Assembly (NCBI GenBank): GCA_009780695.1 | Contig: WQZN01000003.1 | Span: 186,001 to 250,000 of the forward strand | Direction of reading: 5' to 3' | Length of the DNA stretch: 64,000 nucleotides | Source: Microbacteriaceae bacterium | GTDB taxonomy: Bacteria; Actinomycetota; Actinomycetes; Actinomycetales; Microbacteriaceae | In this document: piece after piece, positions 1-8,236 of the stretch | Layout of the letters: each line of letters opens with the position of its first letter | How positions within the stretch are numbered: the stretch's first letter is position 1 | Translations under genes and position numbers: made by a program | The notes under the pieces: generated by a model | Told to the model about the DNA's origin: nothing | The model's input: the letters and a program-made list of their open reading frames with translations, nothing else | Database searches by the model: none

Positions 1-2
1 TC

Positions 3-530
3 CGTTCGCATCAGTTCCCGCGTGCCGTGGTGCCGCTCTCGACCGTGATGACCGAGACGGTCTTGTTCGGGCCGATTCTCATCGCAATGGTCATCCTTGT
101 TCTCTTCACCGGGCTGCTGCCGGGTATGGGAGGCTTCGAGACGCCGCACTGGTCGTGGCTGCTGCTGCCGGTCGCTGCGGCTCTGCTCGCGATCTTCTCC
201 GCCGGTGGCGCACTCTTCTTCGCGCGTATCGGGGCACGGACCCCTGACGTCGCGAACGTCGTCCCGTTCCTCCTTTCCCTCGGGCGGTTCGCGTCGGGCG
301 CGACTTTCTCGATCGCCGGGCTGACCGGGCAGCACAGCTGGTTCCGACCGCTGCTGCTGCACCAACCGGTCCAGATCTTCCTCGAGCTCTTCCGTTCGGT
401 CTTCGGCAACGAACCGCACATCCCCATGAGCAGCGCGCTCTGGCTTCAAGCGGGTGCGTGGGCCGTCGGCTTCTTCGCGCTCGGATTCATTTTCTTCTGG
501 GGTGCAGAGGAGACTTACGGTCGTGACTGA
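3..530 (+). CDS. ABC-2 type polysaccharide export permease, C-terminal part
   Basis: This frame is open from the first complete codon of the window, so the gene is cut at its 5' end; the GTG at 27 is probably internal. The reading before it (FPRAV then VPLSTVMTE) resembles the conserved cytoplasmic loop of Wzm/TagG-type permeases. Four hydrophobic stretches follow, so about 176 C-terminal residues of a protein usually near 270 are visible. The stop overlaps the start of the downstream ATPase gene by 8 bp, as expected for a translationally coupled transporter pair. Known family role: carrying an undecaprenyl-linked glycan across the membrane. The substrate here is inferred from the adjacent nonulosonate genes and is not shown by the protein. 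Confidence 0.8.
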   Translation, partial: RSHQFPRAVVPLSTVMTETVLFGPILIAMVILVLFTGLLPGMGGFETPHWSWLLLPVAAALLAIFSAGGALFFARIGARTPDVANVVPFLLSLGRFASGATFSIAGLTGQHSWFRPLLLHQPVQIFLELFRSVFGNEPHIPMSSALWLQAGAWAVGFFALGFIFFWGAEETYGRD

Positions 531-1386
531 CGATATCGACTACGAGATCGACGCCGAGGACCTGCCGAAGCGTGTAGAGCGGAAAGAACTCGGCTCACCG
601 TCGGTCATCGTCGATGACGTGCACATCACCTATCGCGTCTTCGGAGCGAGAAGGGGTGGCACCACGCAGGCGAAGACATCCTTGATCAACCGGGCGATCA
701 GTGCCGGGCGTCCTGACACCGGTCCGATCACCGAGGTGAAGGCCGTTCGCGGGGTGTCCTTCATCGCGCATCACGGGGAGTCCGTCGGGATCCTCGGCAC
801 CAACGGCTCGGGCAAGTCGACGCTTCTTCGCGCGATCGCCGGTCTGCTTCCGCCGACCAAGGGACGAGTCTTCGTGTCGGCGGAGCCAGCGCTTCTCGGG
901 GTGAATGCGGCTCTGCTGCCGCGGCTGACGGGCGAGCGGAATATCACTGTCGGCGGTCTGGCGCTCGGCCTCAATGCTCGCGAGGTGCGGGAGCGGACCC
1001 CCGCGGTGGCGGACTTCGCTGAGTTGGGTGACTTCCTCTATCTTCCGATGAGCTCCTACTCGTCCGGAATGGGGTCGCGCCTGCGCTTCGCGATCTCGAC
1101 GATGCAGACGCCTGACATCCTGATGATCGATGAGGCGCTGTCGACCGGCGATGCCTCGTTCCGCAAGAAGAGCACCGAGCGGATCGAGCAGATCCGTGAC
1201 GGTGCGGGCACCGTCTTCTTCGTTTCGCATTCGCTCGGCGCAGTGCGCGCGATGTGCACGCGCGCACTGTGGATCGAGAAGGGGCAGCTTGTAGCTGACG
1301 GTGATGTCGACGAGGTGTGCGACGCCTATCACGACTTCGTCCAGAACCGAACGAATGCTTCGGCAGGTGCGAACCTCAACCGGTGA
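523..1386 (+). CDS. Wzt/TagH-like ABC transporter ATP-binding protein
   Basis: A protein of 287 residues if translation starts at GTG 523, preceded by a GGAG. The longer reading from 454 runs through the permease gene and is less likely. Walker A GTNGSGKST is at residues 92-100, the ABC signature SSGMG near 180-184, Walker B ILMIDEA near 199-205 and the H-loop His at 236. The N-terminal 70 residues before the ATPase core and the signature SYSSGMG are typical of polysaccharide and teichoic acid exporters. There is no extended C-terminal Wzt domain, unlike the second ATPase at 14612. It forms a pair with the upstream permease. The gene ends at a strong bidirectional terminator. Confidence 0.88.
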   Translation: MTDDIDYEIDAEDLPKRVERKELGSPSVIVDDVHITYRVFGARRGGTTQAKTSLINRAISAGRPDTGPITEVKAVRGVSFIAHHGESVGILGTNGSGKSTLLRAIAGLLPPTKGRVFVSAEPALLGVNAALLPRLTGERNITVGGLALGLNAREVRERTPAVADFAELGDFLYLPMSSYSSGMGSRLRFAISTMQTPDILMIDEALSTGDASFRKKSTERIEQIRDGAGTVFFVSHSLGAVRAMCTRALWIEKGQLVADGDVDEVCDAYHDFVQNRTNASAGANLNR

Positions 1387-1401
1387 GGCCCCTGCGAACG
1401 G

Positions 1402-1436
1402 GAAGAAGCCCCTGGCCAACGGCCAGGGGCTTCTTC
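1402..1436. terminator. Bidirectional terminator between wzt-like gene and pseC
   Basis: A perfect 16-bp inverted repeat (1402-1417 and 1421-1436) with a 3-nt loop lies between two convergent genes. The arms begin GAAGAAGCCCC, so each orientation ends its stem in TTCTTC, a weak U-rich tail. Confidence 0.85.
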
Positions 1437-1458
1437 AGTTGCTGCTTCGAGGCGGAAG

Positions 1459-2589
1459 TCAGCCCGTGACGGCCTTCCGAAGCGAGTCGATCACGAACTC
1501 GACGTCGCCGTCGGTGAGCCCGGGGAACATCGGCAGCGAGATCTCGCGGGCGTAGTAGTCCTCGGCCACGGGGCACATGCCTCGCTTGTAGCCGAGGTCT
1601 TCGAAGACCGGGTGCCAATATGCCGGGATGTAGTTGACCTGAACGCCGACACCCTGCTCACGCAGCGACTCGAAGATCTCGCGTCGGCGAGCAGCCGGTA
1701 CCCGCAGCGGGTACAGGTGCCATGCAGGGGCGGCGTTCGACGGAGCGAACGGGACCTCGACGTCGGCGATCTCCGCGAATGCGGCATCGTACGCGGCTTT
1801 AACCGCAGCGCGACGAGCGACGAACTGATCGAGGCGTTCGAGCTGACTGGTTCCGACCGCGCACAGCACATCGGGAAGGCGATAGTTGAGCCCGAACGAG
1901 TGGACCTCCTGATGCCAGGGGCCCTCATCGGGGTAGCGCATCAGCTCGCGCTCGCGTACCAGACCATGGTTCTTGAACGCTCGAGCCCGGGCGGCGAGCT
2001 CGTCGTTCGCCGTGACGACGGCACCGCCTTCGGCGGTCGTCATGTTCTTGGTCGGAAAGAACGAGTAGGTCGTGATGTCGGCGAGAGCGCCGACGGGGAC
2101 GCCGTCGAGGGTCGAGCCGATCGAGTGTGCGGCATCCTCGAGGAACAGCACCCCCTTGCGCGATGCGAGGTCGCGGAACGCCGGTGCGTCGACCGGCACG
2201 CCGGCGTAGTCGACCGCGGCGACGACGCGGGTGCGATCGGTGACCGCTGCTTCTGCGGCCGCCGGGTCGAGATTGCCCGTGACGGGGTCGACATCGGCGA
2301 AGACGATCTTTGCGCCGTGCAGGGCTGCCCCGGCCGCGGTAGCGACGAAGGTCAACGGGGTCGTGACGACCTCGTCGCCCGGCTGGATGTCTGCTGCGGC
2401 GTAGGCGACATGCAGCGCTGCCGTGCCCGAGGTCACCGAGACGGCGTGCGGAACGCCGGCTCGTGCGGCGATGGCGGCCTCGAACTTCGCAACCTCGGGC
2501 CCCGTGGTGAGCCAGTCGCTGCGCAGCGTGGTGACGGCAGCTTCGACATCCTCATCGGAGATGGATTGGCGGCCGTAGGGGAGCACCAT
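1459..2589 (-). CDS. pseC: PseC-like UDP-4-keto-6-deoxy sugar aminotransferase
   Basis: A 376-aa DegT/DnrJ/EryC1/StrS-family PLP aminotransferase. The start at 2589 (MVLPYGRQSI) overlaps the pseB stop by one base, so the longer upstream reading is rejected. The opening PYGRQSISDEDV and the stretch DWLTTGP match PseC proteins. The PLP-binding Lys is K181 in FFPTKNMTTAEGG, and EDAAHSIGS is at 151-159. Known role: transamination at C4 of the PseB product to the amino sugar that PseH acetylates. It is co-transcribed with pseB and convergent with the ABC ATPase. Assignment to PseC over other sugar aminotransferases rests on the sequence opening plus pseB, pseG and pseI close by. Confidence 0.9.
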   Translation of the reverse strand: MVLPYGRQSISDEDVEAAVTTLRSDWLTTGPEVAKFEAAIAARAGVPHAVSVTSGTAALHVAYAAADIQPGDEVVTTPLTFVATAAGAALHGAKIVFADVDPVTGNLDPAAAEAAVTDRTRVVAAVDYAGVPVDAPAFRDLASRKGVLFLEDAAHSIGSTLDGVPVGALADITTYSFFPTKNMTTAEGGAVVTANDELAARARAFKNHGLVRERELMRYPDEGPWHQEVHSFGLNYRLPDVLCAVGTSQLERLDQFVARRAAVKAAYDAAFAEIADVEVPFAPSNAAPAWHLYPLRVPAARRREIFESLREQGVGVQVNYIPAYWHPVFEDLGYKRGMCPVAEDYYAREISLPMFPGLTDGDVEFVIDSLRKAVTG

Positions 2590-3578
2590 CAGATGCCGCC
2601 CTCGATGATCTCGGCGATCTGCTCCTGCGTGTACCACTGGTCGTTCGTGTTCGAGCGGTATGCGAAGCCGGCCTCGACCGGCACGCTGCCCACAGGAGCC
2701 TGATACCCCCAGGTCGCGAGATCGGGCTGGATGATGAAGTACTTCCCATCGTTGATGACCACCGCGCGGCGGCCTTCCTCCGGGCTGATCATCTCCTCGT
2801 GCAGCTTCTCACCGGGGCGCAGGCCCACATCCACCAGCTCGGCGCCGGGGACGATCGCGTGGGCGAGGTCGGTGACCTTCATCGACGGGATCCGCGGAAC
2901 CAGCAGCTCGCCGCCCTGCATCAGCTCGAACGTGTCCAACACCATCTGCACGGCCTGCGGCAGCGTGATGAAGAAGCGGGTGCAGGTCAGATCCGTGATC
3001 GGCAGCGGCTTGCCCTCGTCACCCAGCTTCTTGAAGAAGGGGATGACGGAGCCGCGCGAGCCCATCACATTGCCATAGCGCACGACCGCGAAACGCGTCT
3101 CGTAGGCCGCTGCATAGTGGTTGCCCGTGATGAACAGCTTGTCCGCCGTGAGCTTGGTCGCGCCGTACAGGTTGATCGGGCTGGAGGCCTTGTCCGTCGA
3201 CAGCGCCACGACCTTCTTCACGCCGGCATCGATCGAGGCCTCGATGACGTTCTGGCTGCCGAGGATGTTCGTCTTCACGAACTCGAACGGGTTGTACTCC
3301 GCGGTGTCGACCTGCTTCAAGGCCGCCGCGTGCACCACGTAGTCGATTCCATGCAGCGCACGAGCCAGGCGACGTTCGTCGCGGATGTCGCCGATGAACC
3401 ACCGCAGACGCGGGTCATTGCCGAACTGGTTGCGGACTTCGTACTGCTTCAGCTCGTCACGAGAGAAGACCACGACGCGACGCGGGTTGTGGTTGTCGAG
3501 CACCTCGCGCAGAAATGCCTTGCCGAAGGATCCGGTCCCACCCGTGATCAGGATGGAAGCACCGTTGAGGAGCGACAT
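2589..3578 (-). CDS. pseB: PseB-like UDP-GlcNAc 4,6-dehydratase (inverting)
   Basis: A 329-aa extended short-chain dehydrogenase/reductase with the dinucleotide motif GGTGSFG at 13-19. The catalytic set is TDK at 128-130 and Y138xxxK142, in the arrangement of FlaA1/PseB inverting dehydratases. HAAALKQVD and the C-terminal GLRPGEKLHEEMIS are family hallmarks. It would convert UDP-GlcNAc to the 4-keto-6-deoxy-L-arabino sugar, the first step of pseudaminic acid synthesis. A GGAAGAGA ribosome site precedes ATG 3578. It is divergent from the cytidylyltransferase gene across 73 bp (3579-3651), which must hold promoters for both arms. Confidence 0.93.
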   Translation of the reverse strand: MSLLNGASILITGGTGSFGKAFLREVLDNHNPRRVVVFSRDELKQYEVRNQFGNDPRLRWFIGDIRDERRLARALHGIDYVVHAAALKQVDTAEYNPFEFVKTNILGSQNVIEASIDAGVKKVVALSTDKASSPINLYGATKLTADKLFITGNHYAAAYETRFAVVRYGNVMGSRGSVIPFFKKLGDEGKPLPITDLTCTRFFITLPQAVQMVLDTFELMQGGELLVPRIPSMKVTDLAHAIVPGAELVDVGLRPGEKLHEEMISPEEGRRAVVINDGKYFIIQPDLATWGYQAPVGSVPVEAGFAYRSNTNDQWYTQEQIAEIIEGGI

Positions 3579-3651
3579 TCAGCTCTCTTCCGTTGTGTTC
3601 TGCTTTGGATCTGTCGCTCGGGGCCCCGACGACAGCACGTGCCATTATTTC

Positions 3652-4392
3652 ATGGTGACAGAACCGCGCGTCGTAGCCGTGATCCAGGCCCGAACGGGCT
3701 CTTCCAGACTTCCCGGGAAGGTGCTGCGGCCGTTGGCCGGCAGGCCGGTTCTGGAGTGGATGGTGCGTGCGGCACGTGAGTCACACGGGGTCGACGATGT
3801 TGCGATCGCCACCTCGACCGCGAGCGGGGACGACGCCGTTGCCGAGCTCGGTGCGGATCTCGGTGTGCGCGTCATCCGCGGCAGCGAGGACGATGTTCTC
3901 TCGCGCTTCGTGCTCGCACGATCCGAGACCGGCGCGGACGCGGTCGTGCGTCTCACCGCTGACTGCCCGCTGGCGGACCCCTCGCTGATCTCGAAGGTCG
4001 TCGCGGTGTGGCGCGCCGATCCGAGCCTGGACTACGTCGCGACCACGCTGATCAGGACGCTGCCCCGCGGGCTCGACGTCGAGCTAGTGTCCGCCCCCGC
4101 GCTTGCGGAGGCCGATGCCGAGGCAGACGGCTACCACCGGACCCATGTGACCTCGTATCTCTATGCAGGCCCTCGGGCATTCCGCACCATGGGACTCGTC
4201 GTGCAGCCACCCGCGAATGACCTGCGTGTGACGCTCGACACCGTCGAAGACGCCGCGGCCCTCGACGCGATGGTCGCCGCGCTCGGCGATCGGCCGCCTG
4301 CCTGGCATGAGGTCGTCGAGTTGCTGCGCTCACGCAGCGACATCGTCGACATCAATGCCGATGTGAAGCAAAAGGCGCTGGCCGAGGGATGA
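3652..4392 (+). CDS. pseF: SpsF/PseF-type cytidylyltransferase
   Basis: A 246-aa nucleotidyltransferase of the SpsF type. The N-terminal NTP-binding signature QARTGSSRLPGK is at 12-23, and the core motif RLTADCP follows near residue 100. The family activates acidic or acetamido sugars with CTP. Here it occupies the PseF position and probably makes CMP-pseudaminate. Start: ATG 3652 rather than the open frame from 3385, which overlaps pseB. The stop overlaps the pseG-pseH start by 4 bp (ATGA), so the two are translationally coupled. The usual NeuA-like PseF motif pattern is not obvious, so the gene symbol is functional inference from context. Confidence 0.75.
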   Translation: MVTEPRVVAVIQARTGSSRLPGKVLRPLAGRPVLEWMVRAARESHGVDDVAIATSTASGDDAVAELGADLGVRVIRGSEDDVLSRFVLARSETGADAVVRLTADCPLADPSLISKVVAVWRADPSLDYVATTLIRTLPRGLDVELVSAPALAEADAEADGYHRTHVTSYLYAGPRAFRTMGLVVQPPANDLRVTLDTVEDAAALDAMVAALGDRPPAWHEVVELLRSRSDIVDINADVKQKALAEG

Positions 4393-5870
4393 CGCACGTC
4401 GTCATCCGCTGCGACGCGAGCTCGGGCGGTGGGATCGGACATCTGGTGCGCGCGATTTCGGTCGCGGATGCTGCGAGAGAGGCCGGGCACACCGTGTCGC
4501 TCGCCGGGCTGATCGAATCGCCGCTCGCCCTGGAACTCGTCGCAGATGCCGGCCTCGCGCTTGTCGCCGCGCCGAGCGACCTCGGTGTCCTCGCGGCAGA
4601 ACAGGGCGCAACGATCGTGCACGTCGACAATTACGACATCGGGAGCGAGGCGGTGGCGCAGACACGTCGTGCCGGCGCGCTCCTCTCCTCGATGGAGGAC
4701 GGGGCGTTCGGGCGACGCCGTGCGGACGTGGTCATCGACTCGACGATTCGGGCGGAACTGGGCGATCGGCCCGACGACGACAGCGGCGAGGTCCTCCTCG
4801 GCATCGCGTACGCCCCGATGCGCGCCCAGGTGCGTGCGGCTCGCTCGGCGCGTGCCGGCGAGCAGCGGCGTGTCGGCGATGCGGCCGATGTGCTGATCGT
4901 GATGGGCGGCACAGACGCCGTGGGGGCGACGGCGCTGGTCGCCTCGGTGTGTCGCGATGCCGACGGGGTCGGGGCGCTGACCGTCATCGCTCCCGCGGAA
5001 CGCTGGAACGAAGTACGTGCGCAAGCGGGTGACGGAGTGGACCTGATCGAGCCCAGTCCGGAGTTCCTCGCACGTGCGGCTCGAGCCGATCTCGTCGTCA
5101 GCGCGGCGGGAACGACCAGTTGGGAACTGGCATGCATCGGGGTGCCGAGCATGCTTGTCGCGGTGGTCGAGAACCAGCGGGCAGGTTACGAGGCGGCGCT
5201 CGCCGAAGGTGTGGCGCAGGGGCTGGGGACGCTCGATGAGATCCGAGCCCATCCTCAACAGGCCGTGACGCGCGTCGAGGCAGCCGTCGCCGCATTGCGC
5301 GAGGGCAGATCGTGGGGCGACGTCGGAACGGCCTTGGTCGATGGGCGTGGCGCTGAGCGCATCGTCGCCGCATGGTCGGAGACCCTGGAGCGGCGCATGT
5401 CTGAGCGCGGCCAGGAGATCGCCGCGAGACCCGCTGCCGCGGACGACGCGCTTCTGTTGTTGCGATGGCGCAACGACCCCGTGACACGAGCGATGTCGCG
5501 CAACCCGAGCGCGATCGGATGGCAGGACCACTTCAACTGGTACCAGCGGGTGCTCGCGGATGCCTCGCGGGAGCTCTATGTCGTCGAGAGCGGTGCGGTC
5601 CCGCTCGGCACGGTGCGCTTCGACGCGCTTACAGCCGTTGAATGGGAAGTGTCCATTACTCTGGCGCCGGAAGTGCGAGGACATGGTCTCGCCCGCTCGA
5701 TCCTTCGGGCCGGCGAGGCGGAATTCGCAGTGGCACACCCCGGTGTCGCGATTGTCGCAGCGATCCTTCCCGACAACATCGCGTCACAGAAGTTGTTCCA
5801 GGGCGCGGGATATGTCGTCGACCCCCAGCGCAAAGACGGTGACTTCGACCTGCTGGTCCGCCTGTCATGA
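4389..5870 (+). CDS. pseG: PseG-PseH fusion: UDP-sugar hydrolase plus N-acetyltransferase
   Basis: One 493-aa reading frame joins two pathway enzymes. Residues 1-335 resemble PseG, a GT-B-fold hydrolase that removes UDP from 2,4-diacetamido-2,4,6-trideoxy-L-altrose: GGGIGHLVR holds H18, matching the catalytic His near position 17 of known PseG, and VVSAAGTTSWE is the C-lobe motif. Residues about 337-493 are a GNAT domain (LRWRNDPVTR, then EVRGHGLARSIL as the acetyl-CoA loop and NIASQKLFQGAGY), as in PseH, which acetylates the C4 amine. The fusion has no stop or frameshift. An internal ATG at 5398 marks the junction and might allow separate GNAT translation. It overlaps the upstream gene by 4 bp. 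Confidence 0.88.
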   Translation: MTHVVIRCDASSGGGIGHLVRAISVADAAREAGHTVSLAGLIESPLALELVADAGLALVAAPSDLGVLAAEQGATIVHVDNYDIGSEAVAQTRRAGALLSSMEDGAFGRRRADVVIDSTIRAELGDRPDDDSGEVLLGIAYAPMRAQVRAARSARAGEQRRVGDAADVLIVMGGTDAVGATALVASVCRDADGVGALTVIAPAERWNEVRAQAGDGVDLIEPSPEFLARAARADLVVSAAGTTSWELACIGVPSMLVAVVENQRAGYEAALAEGVAQGLGTLDEIRAHPQQAVTRVEAAVAALREGRSWGDVGTALVDGRGAERIVAAWSETLERRMSERGQEIAARPAAADDALLLLRWRNDPVTRAMSRNPSAIGWQDHFNWYQRVLADASRELYVVESGAVPLGTVRFDALTAVEWEVSITLAPEVRGHGLARSILRAGEAEFAVAHPGVAIVAAILPDNIASQKLFQGAGYVVDPQRKDGDFDLLVRLS

Positions 5871-5885
5871 ATTAGGAGAACATAC

Positions 5886-8162
5886 GTGGGCAGTGCCCTC
5901 CGCAGAGCGTTGCCGTGGGTTCCGGCATTCGTCGTCGCAGTCGTCTGCACCGTCATCCTGGTGGAGTTCGACACGCCGCTGAGCTCGGTGCTGCTGTTCG
6001 CCGGATACTGGGCGGTGAGCACCGCGCTTCCCGGAACGCTGATGTGGCGAATGCTGCGGATCCGACCGCTCACCACGCTCGAGGATCTTGCGGCCGGGAC
6101 TGCCCTCGGTGTCGGTGTCCAGGTGTTCCTGACCTACGGACTCGCGCGCGTGGGGCTCTCGCCCCGGCTTGCCGTGGTTTGGTACGCCGCAGTCATCGTG
6201 GCGTGCATCGTCGTCCCCGGACTGCGTCGCTGTTGGCGTTCGACGCCGACGCGGACGGTGCCGGCATGGATGTCGTGGGCACTGTCCGTCACGGCCATCG
6301 GGGTCGTGTGGTGGACGGCCAACACCGGCTTCCGGGTGGACCCGATACAGCGGGTCCCCGGTTTCGCGAACCAGTTCTTCGCCCCGAATCCCTATCAGGA
6401 CATGCCCTTCCATCAGGCGCTCGCGGCGTCGGTGCTGCGCGGCGGTGTCGGTTATCCGTTCATTCCGAGCGTGCCGCTGCGCTACACGATGATGGCGTAC
6501 GAGCAGATGGCGGACTTCACGCGCTGGACAGGAGTCGATCTGACCCTGACGGTGATGCGGCTTTTCCCCGTTCCTCTTCTGGTGCTGACCGTCGTCCTCT
6601 GCGGCGTCATCGCACATCGGATCGCGAACTCCGCCGCGGCTGGAGCTCTCGGCGGGGTGCTCGGCATGTTCACTGGGCCGGCGACCCTGTATCGCACCGT
6701 CGAGTCGCCGTTCGGCGGCGTCGCAACGCTGAACCTCGGTGTGTACCGCAGCCCGACCCAGACATTCGGCGAGCCGCTCTTCCTCGTTCTGCTTCTGCTC
6801 ATCGTCGTATTGATACGTGAGCGGTCGTCGATCACCGCCCGGAGCTTGATTGCGGTCGCCTTGCTCGCCTTCGTCGCGAGTGGCGCCAAGACCACTTTTC
6901 TTCCGATGGTCGCCTGTGGGCTGGTGCTCGCTCTGGTGGTCTCGTGGATATCGCGCGCGCGGAAGACGTGGACGCTTCTCACCTTGATCGCCATCACTGT
7001 CCTTGCGTTCCTCGCCTCGCTGAGGATCGTCACCGGGATGGGATCGCGCGGCCTCGAGATCTCCAATGGAACGGACCTGCTCGGGCGCATCCCCGTGACG
7101 GCGGCGCTCGGGCCGATCGTTCCTGACGTCGGAGTCCGCACAGCGGCCATCTCGCTCGTCGTTTTCATGTGGATTCTCGGGACCGTCGGCGCCGTCGCCG
7201 CGGTGGTTCTCCGTCGCCGTGACCTCGGCGTGTGGTTGTTCGCCGGAATCGGCATCTCGGGCATGGGTGCGGCCATCATCGGAAGTCACGGCGGCCTCAG
7301 CCAGATCTACTTCCTGCGCAGCGCGTGGCCCGTGATGGGTGTGCTCGCAGCCGTCGGCTTCGCCGAGCTCGGCAAGCGGGCGGGGCGAGGGCGTGCGAAG
7401 TGGCTGGCGACGGTCGCCGCGCTTCTCGCCGGTCTGGCGTTGACCCTGGGGATCCGGCACTGGTCGGTCCTCCCGCACCATTACGTCGACTTCTTGACCA
7501 GCTATCGCGCGCTCGTGAAGCCGCTCGTGATCCTCGCCGTCATCACAGTCGTCATTGCGGCGGTCGTCTGGCTGGCTCTGCGGAAGCGGAAGAAACTCAC
7601 GGGCGGTCAGGCCCTCGCCTTCGCGGTGCTGATCGGCGCCGGACTTCTGCAAGGCGCGTCGTTCTCGAACGTCGCGGTACACGGACTCCTTCCGCTGCCC
7701 CCCGCCACGGTCGGCGAGGGCGCGCCTGCCGTAGCCATCGGGGCGGATGGCGCCGAGGCCGCGCGATGGATCCGTGCGCACTCATCGCCGACCGACATCA
7801 TTGCCACCAACGCCCACTGTCTGGTCGTGACCCATCTGCACGGCGGCTGCATCCCGCGCAATTTCTGGATCTCCGCGTTGAGCGAGCGGAATGTGTTGAT
7901 CGAGGGCTGGTCGTATGCCGCGCCATCCACGCAGGTCGCGCCGCACTATACGGACCCAGGCCCGTTCTGGAATCCCGGGTTCCTCGCTGCCAACGACTTC
8001 TCGATCTACCACCCGACGGCAGCATCGGTCGCCTGGCTCAAATCCCAGTCCGTTCGATTCGTCCTTGTGGATCGGACCTGGAAGCCCGAGTCTCCCGACC
8101 TGAAGCACTACCTCGATCTCGTGTTCGAGCGCGGCGGATACGCGGTGTACAGGGTTCCCTGA
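5886..8162 (+). CDS. Polytopic membrane protein, GT-C glycosyltransferase-like
   Basis: A 758-aa protein starting at GTG 5886, with AGGAG eight bases upstream. About 12-14 hydrophobic segments span residues 10-620, and a soluble C-terminal part of about 130 residues follows (DIIATNAHCL, SVRFVLVDRTW). The layout, with an acidic early loop containing FAPNPYQDMPFHQA and a long extracytoplasmic tail, is that of actinobacterial GT-C enzymes using polyprenyl-linked sugar donors. The exact family was not recognised. It lies 15 bp after pseG-pseH on the same strand, which suggests a role in transferring or modifying the nonulosonate glycan. It could instead be a polymerase or a membrane protein of unrelated function. 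Confidence 0.75.
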   Translation: MGSALRRALPWVPAFVVAVVCTVILVEFDTPLSSVLLFAGYWAVSTALPGTLMWRMLRIRPLTTLEDLAAGTALGVGVQVFLTYGLARVGLSPRLAVVWYAAVIVACIVVPGLRRCWRSTPTRTVPAWMSWALSVTAIGVVWWTANTGFRVDPIQRVPGFANQFFAPNPYQDMPFHQALAASVLRGGVGYPFIPSVPLRYTMMAYEQMADFTRWTGVDLTLTVMRLFPVPLLVLTVVLCGVIAHRIANSAAAGALGGVLGMFTGPATLYRTVESPFGGVATLNLGVYRSPTQTFGEPLFLVLLLLIVVLIRERSSITARSLIAVALLAFVASGAKTTFLPMVACGLVLALVVSWISRARKTWTLLTLIAITVLAFLASLRIVTGMGSRGLEISNGTDLLGRIPVTAALGPIVPDVGVRTAAISLVVFMWILGTVGAVAAVVLRRRDLGVWLFAGIGISGMGAAIIGSHGGLSQIYFLRSAWPVMGVLAAVGFAELGKRAGRGRAKWLATVAALLAGLALTLGIRHWSVLPHHYVDFLTSYRALVKPLVILAVITVVIAAVVWLALRKRKKLTGGQALAFAVLIGAGLLQGASFSNVAVHGLLPLPPATVGEGAPAVAIGADGAEAARWIRAHSSPTDIIATNAHCLVVTHLHGGCIPRNFWISALSERNVLIEGWSYAAPSTQVAPHYTDPGPFWNPGFLAANDFSIYHPTAASVAWLKSQSVRFVLVDRTWKPESPDLKHYLDLVFERGGYAVYRVP

Positions 8163-8182
8163 TCGGTGCGTTTCCGTCGAAC

Positions 8183-8227
8183 GCACGAAACGGCCCCACC
8201 GCATACCGCGGTGGGGCCGTTTCGTGC
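8183..8227. terminator. Bidirectional terminator after GT-C-like gene and pseI
   Basis: A perfect 20-bp inverted repeat (8183-8202 and 8208-8227) with a 5-nt loop ATACC lies between convergent genes. The outer stem is CACGAAAC/GTTTCGTG, so both directions end in a short T-containing run. Confidence 0.88.
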
Positions 8228-8236
8228 ACGCAGAAT

